This document shows positions 39,350 through 51,349 of a stretch of 64,000 bases of DNA, piece after piece; positions within the stretch are counted from its first letter, which is position 1; every line of letters starts with the position of its first letter. The translations under genes were made by a program, and so were the position numbers. The notes under the pieces are model-generated. The model was not told the DNA's origin. It did no database searches and worked only from the letters and a program-made list of their open reading frames with translations. Origin of the DNA: Undaria pinnatifida (Eukaryota > Sar > Phaeophyceae > Laminariales > Alariaceae); contig JABAKD010000024.1 in NCBI GenBank assembly GCA_012845835.1, forward strand, positions 7,901,103 to 7,965,102. Direction: 5' to 3'.

Positions 39350-40310
39350 CAACGACGCGATATCATTTTAAATCGCTGGTTTTGAAAAAACCATCCCATC
39401 TTGCTACTACATAAGTTCGTCTACTGCTACAGTAGAGATTGGCCCAAAAGCTTTTGTCGATACCAGCAACGGTTATGAGTCCTGATTTTGTTTACAAAAG
39501 ATAAATATAAAGCTGGGTTCAAAGCCAGCGACTGTTATCAGTACTGTATTCCTCTACCCGCGACGCGATATAACTTAGCCGGTTTCGAAATCAGCGATTT
39601 GCAAGCGTGCAAGAACGAAGGTGGTATACGATCGGACATGGACGAAACACGCTTCGTTTAAAGACACGGGCGTTCACGTTGGTATAAAATCCAGCGACAG
39701 GCACTCAAGTGTGTGACGACAAAGCTGATGTAGGATGGAGACTCGACGCAGGACGATTGGATCCAAGAGCGGAGCGTGATGTTGGTTTCAAAACCAGCGA
39801 CACTCAGGCGTGTAAAATAAAAAAGGCTCGAGCGTGTTGGTTGAAAACCGGCGATATTCAAGCGTACTACTTAAGATGAGACTTGACGCAGGACGACTGG
39901 ATCCAAGACCCGAGCGATGGCATCGGTTTCAAACGAGCGACACTTTTAACGAAGGTGGCACACGATTGGACATGGATGAAAAACTCTTTAGACAATGACG
40001 TTCAGGTTGGTTTTAGAACCAGCGACAGGCACTCAAATGTGTGGTGACAAAGCTAATGTAAGGTGGAGACTTGACGCAGGACGATTTTATCCAATATCGG
40101 AGCGTGGCGTTGGTTTCAAAACCGTCGGCACTTAGGCGTGCAAAATATCAAAGACTCGAGCGTGTGGGTTGACTTCACAACCATCGATATTCAAGCATAC
40201 TAAAGCTGGTGCAGGATGGGGATTCGACGAAGACCGATTGGTTCAAAGACTTGAGCGTGAGGGTCGGTTTCAAATCCAGCGATACTTAAGCACACTTCTC
40301 GCATCACAGC
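39350..40310. repeat. Higher-order tandem repeat, about 334-bp period, with GGTTTCAAAACCAGCGA sub-motif
   Basis: Two long units start at about 39,617 and 39,951 (GAAGGTGG-[TC]-[AG]-[TC]ACGAT...). Each contains three or four sub-repeats of 70-100 bp built around a palindromic GGTTT-n-AAACC core followed by AGCGA and a CACT[CT]A-GCGTG word. GACTTGACGCAGGACGA also recurs between cores. Earlier, more diverged cores occur from about 39,375 on. It is non-coding. Confidence 0.7.
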
Positions 40311-41214
40311 TGGTTCCTTGAATTAACAACAGCAACCAAGAGAGAGAGGCGATTTACGTATGTGTCAAATCCACAAATTGCGCGCATTGCGATACGATGC
40401 AATGCGTCCGTCTTGCGTCAAAATGCAATCGTTGCCGGATCACCCCCAGTAATGGGACGCACGAGCACGAAGCGCGGACCTTTTTGCCAAGGAAAAAACG
40501 CCTCTTCATACCGGTAGGGTGCATTGAATCAGTTTCGTTGTGTGTATGTGTATGTGTCAACATTTTTATCCGGCCGCGCTTGTCCACCGCATACGACGTG
40601 GACGGCACCAAGGCCAGTCCCGATGAGTCCTGGGCACGCACACATAACAGCCAACTGTTCTCGTGGTGGGTTCGCTGTAAGTCGTTAAGAGTTTGTCGAG
40701 AGAGGTATGGCAACGTGTGGTTGCACTGGAACGAAAACTAGGTTCGTATATAACATGTTTTTCAACTACCAAAAATTCGTAACGGGCAGTTTTTTCTTCC
40801 TTCAATTCAATTTTACCGAGCGAGTCTAATGCGCTTGTCTGCCCACATTACCGTCTGGGCCCGTGTCCCTGAGACATCTTGCCTGGCCTAACTTACGGAT
40901 GGTGGGACGGAGAAGCTTTGCTGCAGATACCATGGTGGCTGGAGTACTTACGTCCGATGTTGGATGTGTTTCGATGGTCGAAGGTAGATGTGTGTGTGTG
41001 TTCTTCACATTAAACCGTTCTTCTACTCGTCGACATCCAGCACACCCAGTGTCCATACTGATTCTTCACCCTAGAAAGATCAGCTCTGTGGTCACAAGCT
41101 ACGACACAGAGATAATGCATCGTAATGCATTCGACAACGCAATGTCATGCCCTAGTACTGGGTACGACAGGCACAACATACATACGTCAGCAACAGAAAT
41201 ACATTGGAAGAGAG
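40311..41214. other. Intergenic, no gene supported
   Basis: Frames of 114-145 codons are open on the plus strand but none has recognisable motifs. A short TGTGTATGTGTATGTG run lies near 40,540. Confidence 0.3.
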
Positions 41215-41405
41215 AATACGAAATAAACAAAAACAAAAACAAAAACAAAATAATAATAAGGAAACAAATAAAAACAAAGATAAAAGTAAAACAAAAATGA
41301 AACAAACAAAAAGAAGGAGAAATCGAAGAAACAACCCAACCGGAAAGGAGAGCCAAAGCTCGGAAAAGAAACATAATAAAATAAAATAAAATAAAGTAAA
41401 GTAAA
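41215..41405. repeat. A-rich low-complexity stretch
   Basis: This stretch is rich in AAACAAAAAC and AAATAAAATA words. Lys/Asn-rich plus frames and Phe/Leu-rich minus frames across it are composition effects and are not called. Confidence 0.7.
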
Positions 41406-43360
41406 ACCAAAATAAGATAATCCGAACACGAGCCAAAAACCTGGACACGCAGGGAGGGAACAAAGGGGAAAAAATACCCCAGAAAAAGAAGAAAAGTGCT
41501 ACGTACCTACTAGTCGGTCTGGTACCTTGCTACCCTGTCTGCCATCTCCTTCCTGCCTTCGTCCACCGCGGTCTCCCTTCTATTCCTCCTGTTGCCCCCC
41601 CTGCCCCCACTCCCTTGGACGGCTTTCCTTCTACTCCTCCTGTTTCCCCCCCTCCCCCCTTTGTGTTCTTCTCATTAAACCAAAATACCTTGTAAAATAG
41701 ATGATGCAGATTGAATACAACCGGAATAACCAATACTACTGTTAGACGGAGCAATTTTCAGGTGTTTGATCGACGTGACGCACGCCGACGCTGACCCGCA
41801 GCTCTGGTCTTGGGTGCCCTGCTGCTGCTGTTAGCTACCGCTGCTACTGCTGCTGCTGCTCTGCTGCAGCTCTGCCGTTGCTGCGAGTGCAGTACCCTTA
41901 CGCCTACCGAGTTTTTTTTCGAACGACATTTTTTTCGAGGAGGGTCGACGAGAGGGATTGTTGTGCCGATTACTGCTACTACGTACCGATATTTTCTGAT
42001 TCTTGGATCAACACCACGTAATAATTGCACCCATCTCTAGGGTGCCTAACTCAGCGCGCTTGTTGCGTGCGACACAGATATTTTTCCTCACAAAATAGCG
42101 ACAGCAACAGCAGCAGCATCACCACCACAGCAACACCACAGAAGCATCACCCCAGCACCACAGCAGCAGGAAGAGCTGCAAAGGCAATTGCGAAGCACTG
42201 GTGTCACCGGCAACTGTGCGTGCGATTGATTCAAACTGCAGATAAAACTAACGGGTCAAAAACATCAACTGCTACTTCTCCGTATTTATTTTTCGGTATA
42301 AAAAAGAACACAACGAATCTGCTGTCTGTAGCTTCGGTCAGCCGTTCCACAATACTTTCTAATACTAAAAAAAAACGACGCACCTCAACCCCTTGGCAGT
42401 GCGATGCCGACGTGGGATGGTTTTGCGCTGCGTGCGGAAATCATTCTATGCAAAACGCTTGGGGGTGCCAAAACGATCGCTTGCAGGGCACAGGAATGCC
42501 CTCGCACCTCCTTGGCTCACGCCTGGCGATCCTCAGCTAACGTGGATAACCTTTGACGTTGGCATATTATTCGCTACGAAGGCTTGAGCCACGAGTTGCT
42601 CACAGAAAAAATCACCTTGCGTACGAGAAACGTCGGTCGCACGCCTGCCCTCGCCCTCGATGACAGTGGGTCGTCGTTGGCAATGCCACGGCAAGTACCG
42701 TCAACATGTCTTGAGGAATCTTTCATCGTCTGCGCAAGTCCCAGCAGAGATTTTGAAGGAGAAGCGAGCGATCCAAGGGATCCAAGGAGGGCTTCTACAA
42801 CCTAAAAGCAAACGATGGCCTCGACAAATAAGCACGAATTTATTCGGTTTGATACCCAATCAACCGCAGTAAAAAAAAAAGTAAAATTATTTGTCGTTCC
42901 AGGTTCCAAGCTTACGAATGGGCACACACACACACCAATGCCGTGCCTGGTACTGCTGTAAGTAGAGTGAAATGTTCAGTATCTTGAGAAATATGCTCAA
43001 TAAAGTAAGAGGAGACATGTGCAAATGCTGCGTAGGTTTTCATGCGAAATTGGTTCGTCTTTCTTCTGTTTTGAATTTCAGCTTGCAGTAAAACGAGGTG
43101 TGGTTGCGTAGAATATTATCACGGATGTCTGGCATCTGTAGGAATTCTGTCCCCATGGATTATGTTGAGTTGTGGTTTATACTTTAGTCCGTCTTCGAGT
43201 TGTGATATTGTTGTGGATGCTCTCCGGCTGCCCCTGTCGGGTTTTTGTCGTGTTCCCCGAGTCCCTGTGGGCCTGTGGGTTCGCTCTGGAGGCGGACCGT
43301 GATCGTCAGCGAACATCCGGGATGCATCCCCGGGGTTTCCATTATTTGATTTTCATCTTG
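41406..43360. other. Intergenic with CTG/CAG microsatellites, no gene supported
   Basis: CTG runs occur near 41,820-41,880 and a CAGCAGCAGCA/CACCA mixture near 42,100-42,170. A plus frame of 171 codons (42,025-42,540) starts in the repeat and has no recognised motif. Confidence 0.3.
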
Positions 43361-43599
43361 ATGGTAGAACGGATACTGCTGCTTGCTGATGATGTCATCG
43401 CGCACAGCAGAAATTGTGTCTAGATCTGTGTCTCTTTCTCTCCGTGGATCCGTCGGTCTGGGTCACAGGCAGTGGATCTGTTGCCCTGGATCGGAGGGGG
43501 AACAGGTAATACTAATCCTCTGGGTGTCAACTCTCCAGTCTTGGGTGATCATCTCACAAGTTGGGATAAAAAACCCGAAGGTCCTAATAGGTCTCGCTT

Positions 43600-44480
43600 C
43601 TTTTCATTGCTTTTGAGGTCTCTCTTGCGCAGGGTGCGAATGCGTTACCCCTTTCCCGAAAGGCCTCCGGAAACGGGGGTGTCAAATCATCGAAACTCTG
43701 TCTAGAATTTTGACTGTTTTGAGTAAAGCAGCTCTGTCTAGAGCTACCTTTCTTTTCTCTTTCCTGCAGAACGTGCCCTGCAAAGGGGAGGGCGCTCCTG
43801 GGCTCTAGGCTGTCAGGACATCAGAATTCTGTCTAGAGTTTTTGCTGTCCTGATTTTCATAACTCTACCTAGAGCTACTACGCTTCTTTTCCATTCCTAA
43901 AGTGTATTCTACCGGGGAGGTCTCTCCCCGAGTGAACTCTCTCAGACCCTCACAATTGTGTCTAAAACCGTGAGTGTTCTGAAAGTTCTTACTTTGTCGA
44001 GAGCAAGTTATATTTTTCTGCTCGCCTAATTACTAGGCTCCTGAGAGGTCTCTCTCGGATTCAAAGGTGTCAAATCATCATAATTCGGTCTCGAATGTTC
44101 GCTGTTCTGCACTCTGAAAGCCTGCCTAGAGCTACCACTTTTCTTTTTTTCACGTTGTCTAGAGCAAGTTATCCTTTTTTCAGCTCGCCTGGTATTCGTC
44201 ATCCAAGAGGCATCTCTCGAATTCAAAGGTGTCACATCATCATAGTTCGGTTCGACTGTTTGCTGTTCTGCACTCTGAAATCCTGATTGGAGCTACCACT
44301 TTTATGTTTCTCACTCTGTCTAGGGGGAGGTATCTTATTTTCTGCTTGACTGGTATTAGGCACCCGAGAGGTCTCTGTCGGATTCAAAGGTGTTAGCAAA
44401 TCATCATAATTCGGTCTCGACTGCTTGCTGTTCTGCACCATGAAAACCTGACTAGAGCTGCTACTCGTAATTTTCTTTCC
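43600..44480. repeat. Degenerate tandem array, about 130-165-bp units
   Basis: Units share a GTGTCAAATCATCATAATTCGG-like start, a GCTGTTCTGCACTCTGAAA or equivalent word, and GTCTAGAGCTACCACTTTTCTTT. The clearest starts are near 43,677, 44,066, 44,229 and 44,390, with more diverged units at 43,809 and 43,941. On the minus strand the later units read as a repeated polypeptide: SGSS-x-Q-x-F-x-VQNS followed by RPNYDDL and TPLNP. Confidence 0.65.
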
Positions 44481-44618
44481 GACGCCGCCCTGAGCCAAGA
44501 AGGTCTGTCCCCGCCCCAAGACTGTCTGCTCCTCAACGTTCTGTCTAAAATAAATGTTATTGACGACCTCATCACTCTGCCAACCACTACACCGCTTATT
44601 TTCAGCTCCCAGCATCAA
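44232..44618 (-). CDS. Possible repeat protein ORF, 128 aa
   Basis: This minus-strand frame begins MMLGAENKRCSGWQSDEVVN and then runs through two units of the tandem array at 43.6-44.5 kb (SSSQVFMVQNSKQSRPNYDD, LLTPLNPTETS; then SGSSNQDFRVQNSKQS). A further unit with the same motif is open at 44,026-44,235. Repetition at the protein level suggests the array was once coding. It may be the C-terminal part of the coding-like block of the 44.6-45.1 kb repeat, which points the same way. The function is unknown. Confidence 0.3.
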   Translation of the reverse strand: MMLGAENKRCSGWQSDEVVNNIYFRQNVEEQTVLGRGQTFLAQGGVGKKITSSSSSQVFMVQNSKQSRPNYDDLLTPLNPTETSRVPNTSQAENKIPPPRQSEKHKSGSSNQDFRVQNSKQSNRTMMM

Positions 44619-44639
44619 TTTTTTTTTTAGTGCATAGTG

Positions 44640-45434
44640 TAAGGATGTTTTCAGTCGAACTTCGTGGGCTCTGTTCCGCGCTTGTCGTGCCAGGATTCTC
44701 TCTTGTGATCATTTGAGTGACGTAGCTTCTCGACTGTTGCCGGAGGAATCGGTTCATTTTATTTTCTCTGACAAGTTCGCTCTCAATCATTGAAATCTCG
44801 GCTACATTTATACACATTGTGCCTATATTGCAATACTTCACAAAAGCCAAGTCAATCAACCCGATTCGAACCTCGCCATCAGCGGATGTGGACCCTGCTG
44901 CCGCAGTCCCTCCAGACTGGGTGCGGTGCTGGGACATCGCCTCTAGCGGCCCCTTGTACGACCAGAGCAGACCTCGTTCGGATTCTTCAGGCAGCATATG
45001 GACACTGCCCTCATCAAGTCAGACGGCTTTTTGCCGAAACGCGGCTCAATCCATGCCTGCTTGATGCTGTCGCAATCGTACCAGAAAAAAAGCTGACTAA
45101 CGTCGGTGTTTATCGATACTTACAGACACGCCTAGGTCAGGAAAGGTCTATTGGCCACTTGGTCAAAGGAGGGCTGGTCAGCACCATTTAGGTGCTAGAA
45201 AGAGAGAAGTTATTGCTGTATTAGCTCCGAACGCCAGGAAACAAGCGATCTTAACTTCATCCCCGAATCACCACACCAGAATCCAGAAAAGGATATGTAA
45301 AAACCCCTACTGTATTCAGATCTGAATAACATTCACACACCACATCAGATTCTCAGCAATCAATCACCACCACGGAGATCAGCTGTCGTATCGTACCACA
45401 AACACTAGACACTCTCTGGTGCTCCACTGTCCAC
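44640..45434 (-). repeat. Dispersed repeat family, copy C (inverted)
   Basis: This is a reverse-oriented copy of the units at 52,239-53,270 and 53,276-54,060. The shared upstream part (GTGGACAG, then GCACCAGAGAGTGTGT and AAGATACGACAGCTGATC) lies at 45,330-45,434. The shared coding-like part reads on the minus strand LPEESERGLLWSYKGPLEA, MSQHRTQ and SADGEVRIGLID. In this copy the frame continues 55 codons further (44,602-44,997). Confidence 0.65.
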
Positions 45435-45649
45435 ATAAACAATCAAGCTTCGTATTGCAAGTGTCTTCCGACTCTACGCAGTCAAAATCACACCTCTCAC
45501 CAACAAAACAAAGCTTGCGAAACCGACCCAGGTAGAGGTGCTGTCGTAAGTCCCACCGACTGACTTACGACTGTCCGCAAACGCCGAACCTCCGGCCTCC
45601 GCGCTACCCCCACCCCCGTTCGGCCCCGCATCCCAACGGAGCCCACCCT

Positions 45650-47506
45650 GTCAGTTAATACTAGCTTCTCTTCCCCCCATGGCACCCGAACGTCCGTGCG
45701 ATCCACCCCCTCGCTCCTCTGCCCGTGCGAGAAGCTGAGTTTTGCGACCGCCGCTGGTGGTGCCGTCCGTTGCTGCTGCTGTTGCTGCCGCGGTGGCGGC
45801 GATGCCTGTTGGTACTGAGGTTGCTGCTACTACTGGTATTGATGTGGTTGTTACATCGATGCGGCGCCGGTGGACCTTGCGTACGTGGACCGTTTGGCAA
45901 AAACGGCCCATACCCGTACGCGCAGTTCTTTCGAGTGCAGTGCAAACCCCGCTATGCGAAGTAGCACGCTCCAGCTGGGGTGCCGTCCTGGTCCAGGCCG
46001 ATCACGAACGACCATGCCTGTGCTGCACCGTCAATCCGGGGATGCGCCACTCGCGGTTGAGCTCCTCCACCGCTAGTCTTGCTCTTGTTCGATTTTGCGA
46101 CCGATGTACCTCCGGGCTTTGGCATTTCAAGCGCGGTGTCCATCCTGCTCAACGGGGAATAGCTTGCAACCGAAATTAACTCGCGCAAATGCGTAAAGGT
46201 GGCCGAGCTCAAAGCCGCACACGCGCCTTCGGGAGGGACAGACGTGGGGAACTGTCGTTTCACGGGCGCAGCAGTGTCGAAAACAAGTGAAAAAAAACTC
46301 GTTGATGTCGCGGGTCGTCTCATAGATCACACGACGTCGTACTGCTCCCTGCTTCAGAAGGAGGGAGTTAAAGTGCGTCATGTACTCGTTACGCGACTTC
46401 GCCAGTCCGAAGCTCCTGTACGGCATGATCTCCTCTGCCCTGTAAGGCACCTGTGGCCTCCTCCTCATCCTGCCTGACCAGCATCACCAGCACGTCGATG
46501 AATGTCTGAAGATGAATTTCAGGTGCTCGTGAAACTGCTGTAGTGCCCTGCTCCACCGGTAAACCAAAGGCGTCGTTGTTCATTTTCGCCATGGGGAGGG
46601 TGATCATCACGACGACACGCTTGTTGGCGTCTACCACCAACCAGAGCAGGCGGACCAGTTCGCTCTCGGACGTCGACGGCACAAATAGCCCACCTCGCAG
46701 CACGAACATGTAACCCGAACCCGGCTCTTGCCACAGCTTCATGCTGCGTTTTGTAGCATTTGCTGACCTAGTACGTTCTTCGACACTGCCAGCATGCTCC
46801 AGACCTCCGAACGGACTTGCTCCCCCGCCCCACAGTGGCTGACCGCTGAGCACCGCGGGGGAAGGCCCGGCCGGCCACCACTGCCCTGCCGGGTACGGCT
46901 ACACGCCGTCCGGAGGCACATGAAAATTACTGTTTGTGGAAATGAGGTATTGGCTGGCGCTGTTGCTGCTGGGGGTGCTGCTGCTGCCATGGTGGCGGAG
47001 GGACGCCAGCAGGGGGCGCTGGTTGAGGCAACTGCTGCTGTCGGTGTCACCCCGATCCTGCCGGTAAGGCTGGCTGCTGCTGCTACTGCTGCTACTGCTG
47101 CTCTCCCCCTGGAGGAGGGCCTGGCAGCCGTGGCGGTTGTTGTGGATGGCTGGCAGCTGATGTTGATCCGATGGGTGAGGCTGCCCAACCTTTTGGCGTT
47201 GTTGCCCAGGTCGCTGCTGCCGTTGCTGCTGCAGAGCTGCTGTCTGTTGTTGTTGCTGTTGTTGTTGTTGCTGCTGCTGCTGCCGCTGTTGTTGTTGTTG
47301 TTGTTGCTGCTGCTGCCGCTGCTGTTGTAGTTGTTGTTGTTGTTGTGGTTGCTGCTGCTGCTGACGCTGCTGTTGTTGTTGCTGTTGCTTAATCTGCTAA
47401 CCTGTTGTCTGAGCAGCGCTACTGCTTCCAGCAGTTGCTTACTCATCCCGCTGCTGGTGCCGGCACTTTGTTCTCCTGTCCCTCCTACTGCAGCTCCCTC
47501 CGTCAC
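45650..47506 (-). pseudogene. Coding-like remnant, possibly retroelement gag-like (treated as a fossil)
   Basis: Minus-strand protein-like sequence runs through this region in more than one frame. Going 5' to 3' on the minus strand, it shows an Asn/Gln/Ser-rich low-complexity part over CAG-type repeats (about 46,990-47,400), a hydrophobic helical part (ESELVRLLWLVVDANKRVVV), a YRSFGLAKSRNEYMTHFNSL segment, and near 45,900-45,970 a Cys-rich GLHCTRKNCAYGYGP stretch. The order of disordered region, helical core and Cys-rich knuckle resembles a retroelement gag-like or nucleic-acid-binding protein, but I do not recognise the family. It is broken, with several interruptions. Confidence 0.35.
46960..47400. 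repeat. CTG/TTG trinucleotide-rich region
   Basis: Dense GCTGCTGCT and GTTGTTGTT runs lie mainly at 46,960-47,110 and 47,210-47,395. The long plus-strand frames made of Leu, Ala or Val only are produced by these runs. Confidence 0.8.
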
Positions 47507-47509
47507 CCC

Positions 47510-49865
47510 CTTTGCCTTGTTCTCCCTCTATTCCGGCCGGCCGCTGGAACCGGACTCTTCTCTCCTGCTGGATACCTCATTGCCTGCACGCGTCGCCACG
47601 AAAAGTGCTCGTCGCTTGCCGTTGTTGGACATTACCCCCTTGTTTAAATCAGCTAACAGAAAAAAACACTCAAAACTGGCCTCAACAATGCTCCTAGTCG
47701 CTTCCTTTCTTTGCACTCTGTTGTTCTTCGAGCCTGCTTTTCGGCTACAAGCTTCGTTGGTGCCGACTATCTGATCGACATCAAATCCTACTTATTGGCA
47801 CTTTTTATTATTTCCCTCCTACTCGACAATTCTCATAACGCCTCTTCGCAAACGTTTTATTCAAACTACATGATTATTTCAATTTCAGGGTACAGATCGA
47901 GTGTATGCATTATTTATCTATCCGGTTAACAGCGTTCTGTCGACTGCGTTACCGCAGAACCATGCGTCCACCAGCATGTTATTTTAAGGGGTGGTATGGC
48001 ATCACCGTAAAACGTATCAAACACATCAAAACGTCAGCAGTGGAGTGCAAGAAGAAATCAGGCGTGTTTGTGCGCACGAGATGATAGACCCGTAAAATGA
48101 AACATTGGACGATTGCCGACCATCGCCATTACTTCCTCGGTGGTCAATCATGCAGTGGGATGGTGGTTTCGATGAGTGTATTTGTCGTGTAGATTGCAGC
48201 TTGTCGTATCGAGGCTTTCTTGTCCTCGAACCCGGACTATGTAGGCTTTTGCTGAGTTATCCACGAGGCATCGGACGTGTTTTGGATCCGTTAACGATAC
48301 AAAGATCAATTCTAACCATCAAACCACATCTCACAGGGAGAGGTTTTTTACCATAGTATTTGAGTGTTACGGTTTCCGTGGAGTTTGCGCATGACGGTAC
48401 TACTTTTACGGCTACCATGATTTCCCGAAACTGTCGTTACATGTTTACCGGGGCTTTGTGTACTGGAGTCTTCTAATTTACCGTCCGTCCGATTATACCC
48501 CATGATGGATGATCCAGAGCTTGGGAAATGTTAATTTCATGGAAAGGCATGATACCTGCCTTGGGCATCAAGTAATAGGCTAGCCAGTGTGCATACATCA
48601 CTTCTCGCTTCGGCCAAACGAAGGCAGAAAAATAACGATGATGGAGTCGTTAGAGAAACATTGTGATGCTGATACGGCAGCGAGTCGGACCTGCGCAACT
48701 ATATTTCCACGGGCCTAGTTATGACTCACCTGCTGCCTTGAGAGTTCGTATTCAGTATCCAGCAGTACCTTCGATTCCTCTGATTGATCCGAAACTCCAG
48801 ACTTTGAGCGAAGTTAAACCGTTGGTCTCGCAAGCACGTGAGATGACAGTTGATGGATGATGTGGATGCACAAGCGAGCAGTCGTTTATGCACGGGTGAA
48901 CAGTTGATATGCCTTTTTAACTTTGCACTTTTGATTGCACTTTTTCTTTCTTTTTTGGGTGGTGTTAACAGACTAAACACCAGGTGATGTCAGGTGGACG
49001 CAACATGCGCTACCACCTGGGTCTGGCGTTACGATCCGGCGGATGAAACCGCTTTTTAGATGAAACGTCCTTCCCACACCCACAGAGCTACCCACCACTG
49101 CATCTGCGCCCGGTGAGTCGTAATCATCAGACTACGGCCCACCGTATTTTTTATGTTCCCACGTTGGCTTGCCGTAACAATGCATGTTTAACGCTTCGTT
49201 TTTCTAGCCGCATCGTTCCGTTGCCACACATGTGCTGCATCCAATGCCGCGAGCCGAGCGCCAGGGCAACATGGCGACAGCCATCGTGAATCAATCCACG
49301 GACAGGAGGGGCGCCTAGCGAAAATAGTCTAGAAGAAAGAATCGAGAAAAACAAATGAAAGAAAAAAGAGAAACAAGGGAAAACAAGAGAAAAAAAGGGA
49401 AGGAATCATCATGTATCGTGTGTTAAAAGATTGCAGAGCAATTATATACCGTTGCCGCCGTAGAATCACATGCAAGCGCCGTTGCCGCGGCAAGGAAGGG
49501 GGGGGTCTGGGTGATAAAGTATTTTGACACAGCAACGTGCTCGACCACCCCATCACCCCGCGGTAGTGAAGCCTAGGTGAAGTCCGAGCACTGCAGCAGA
49601 CTTGAAAAGTTGCAGCAGGGCACCCTCCACTGCAGCAGCCAGTAAGGCAGCGACGCCATCTCCCCTGATATCAGCGCCGCATCAAACCTGGTAGCACGCA
49701 CTGGGTTCGGTGGCGGGTTGGAGTAGGCTCCCAAAACGCCAGAGCCAGTGACGGCGTCGGCAAATCGGCAGAAAGGACAGACGGGCATATTTATGTGGGT
49801 GTTTTTTGGTCTCTGTGTTGTGTGCTGTGCCTACCTGAGCCGGATGGGTGCCATTGATTCGGGTG
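47510..49865. other. Intergenic, no gene supported
   Basis: I find only short frames without motifs. A purine-rich stretch (GAAAGAAAAAAGAG) lies at about 49,335-49,405. Confidence 0.35.
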
Positions 49866-49867
49866 GA

Positions 49868-50050
49868 TGTCATCGATTTGCGTGCTGTGTGCTGTGCCTA
49901 CCTGAGCGGGGTGGGTGCCATTGATTGTGTTTGGGTGAGCGTAGGGGGAGGATATGCTTGTGCGACCCCACGCAAGACCGCACGTGTGATGCCTTGACGT
50001 ACGCAGAATGTGGGGGCGAAGCCGAGGAGAGTGGGGTGTTTGTGAGTTAC
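49868..50050. repeat. Direct repeat, matching 52,090-52,245
   Basis: Shared words are GATTTGCGTGCTGT, GCTGTGCCTACCTGAG, GGGGTGGGTGC, ATTGATTGTGTTTGGGTGAG and CTTGTGCGACCCCACGCAAG. The downstream copy directly abuts unit A of the 52-kb repeat family, so this is probably a truncated piece of the same family. Confidence 0.7.
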
Positions 50051-50599
50051 TGTTAGGCTAGGGATTGGAGACCTATTTTGACCCAAAAAAACGGCAGGCT
50101 ATTCGGATCGACCAGCCAAAAAAGATGAAAAAAATTGAAGAAGTAAAACTACCGCCATACCCCTAACTACTTGGTTCTAGTGGAGGTGCACAGAGAACTT
50201 GCATGTGATTTATCTCGGAGCTGGAAATATTTCAATACTGACATCATAAAGACACCTCACACGGGCACATATGCCGTTGGGATGACTTCCTTTTTTTAGC
50301 ACAGGAGTACAAATTCACGTTTTTATAGACGGAAAGGTGCGGAAAAACATTTTTTTCCTGTGGTCTCTGCTTCTTGCTCTTATGACGTGCTTCAGTAGTG
50401 CCAAAACACATAATCATGCTCTGCATTGGGATGTGCAGTATACAGCGAAACAAACCCCGCTCGCATCGACGTAGTATCCATGGAGAAAAAGCGGACGGAA
50501 AATCGCCCCTTCAGTCACCTTTTGGGGGACCACGACAATCGATTTCGTGATGGGCATTTCGAAAAAAACAGAAGGAACCCCGAGAAAGGGCAAACGGGA

Positions 50600-51345
50600 G
50601 AAAATTGTCCAGGTGAACCGAGCGGCATGTCTGCAGCGTACGGTGTCGACGCGCGGCTCGCTGATGCTGCTGTTCCTTCCGCGCTCAGGATGGGCAGGAG
50701 CAGAAATATGATGATAACGAACACAAGTTCCACGACACCAGCAGCAGGCTTTGGAGCAGAGCTGGTTCATTGATACCTGGCACGAATCTGGACAGAATTG
50801 TAAAGATCGTTTGATTTTGATATTTACATCTCCACATTGCTTACATTTTCGGCCAAATCTGATTTCTCGACACAAATAGGTGGTTTTATCTTTTGCCGCT
50901 CTGTAACTTCGCACGACAATCGTGTGTCGACCCGCACTTTGCTGCTGCTTCTGCTGGGGCGGATATATACTGATACCGAACATAAGATTCGTGACTCGTC
51001 GGTGGCATTTGCAGCAGCAGCAACAGGAGGCAGGAGCAGTAGGGTTTGTAGAAGCGTTGGTTCATTAATACCTAGTATAATACGATTATGATATGAGTTC
51101 AAGTATTAATTGTGCATGTTTTGTCTGGTTCTCGATACCTCGATACCAGGTAGGTGATTTTGCGTTTTTCCTCAACGCAACTTTGCACGATAAGAGTGTG
51201 TTGACCCTCGCGTTGCTGCTGCTGCTGCTGCTGCAGGGGCGGAAACATACGGATAACGAACAAGCTTCGCGCTCCGGCGGCCGCAGTTGCCGCAGCAGCA
51301 GGCAGTGTAAGTAGGATTTGTAGCAGGGCTCATTGACACCTGGTA
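50600..51345. repeat. Tandem array of about 3 diverged units, roughly 260-300 bp
   Basis: Each unit has a GACGCGCGG/GTCGACCCGCAC-like start, a CTGCTGCTG run, a GATAACGAAC or GATACCGAAC word, GCAGCAGCAG with a short AGTAGG spacer, and then GGTTCATTGATACCTGG or a close variant. Units end near 50,785, 51,075 and 51,345. A minus-strand frame of 192 codons (51,086-51,664) runs through it and is probably fortuitous. Confidence 0.55.
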
Positions 51346-51349
51346 TGAT

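Noticed and set aside
39350-40310. CRISPR-like array of short palindromic repeats
   Set aside because: The spacers are themselves repeated in a 334-bp higher-order unit, the repeats are degenerate and no cas gene is present. It is a satellite-type array in a eukaryotic genome.
41099-41463. Minus-strand Phe/Leu-rich ORFs resembling membrane proteins
   Set aside because: They are the complement of an A-rich low-complexity stretch (AAACAAAAAC words).
46794-47774. Long plus-strand ORFs rich in Leu, Ala or Val
   Set aside because: They are produced by CTG/TTG trinucleotide runs read in different frames. None has features of a real membrane protein.
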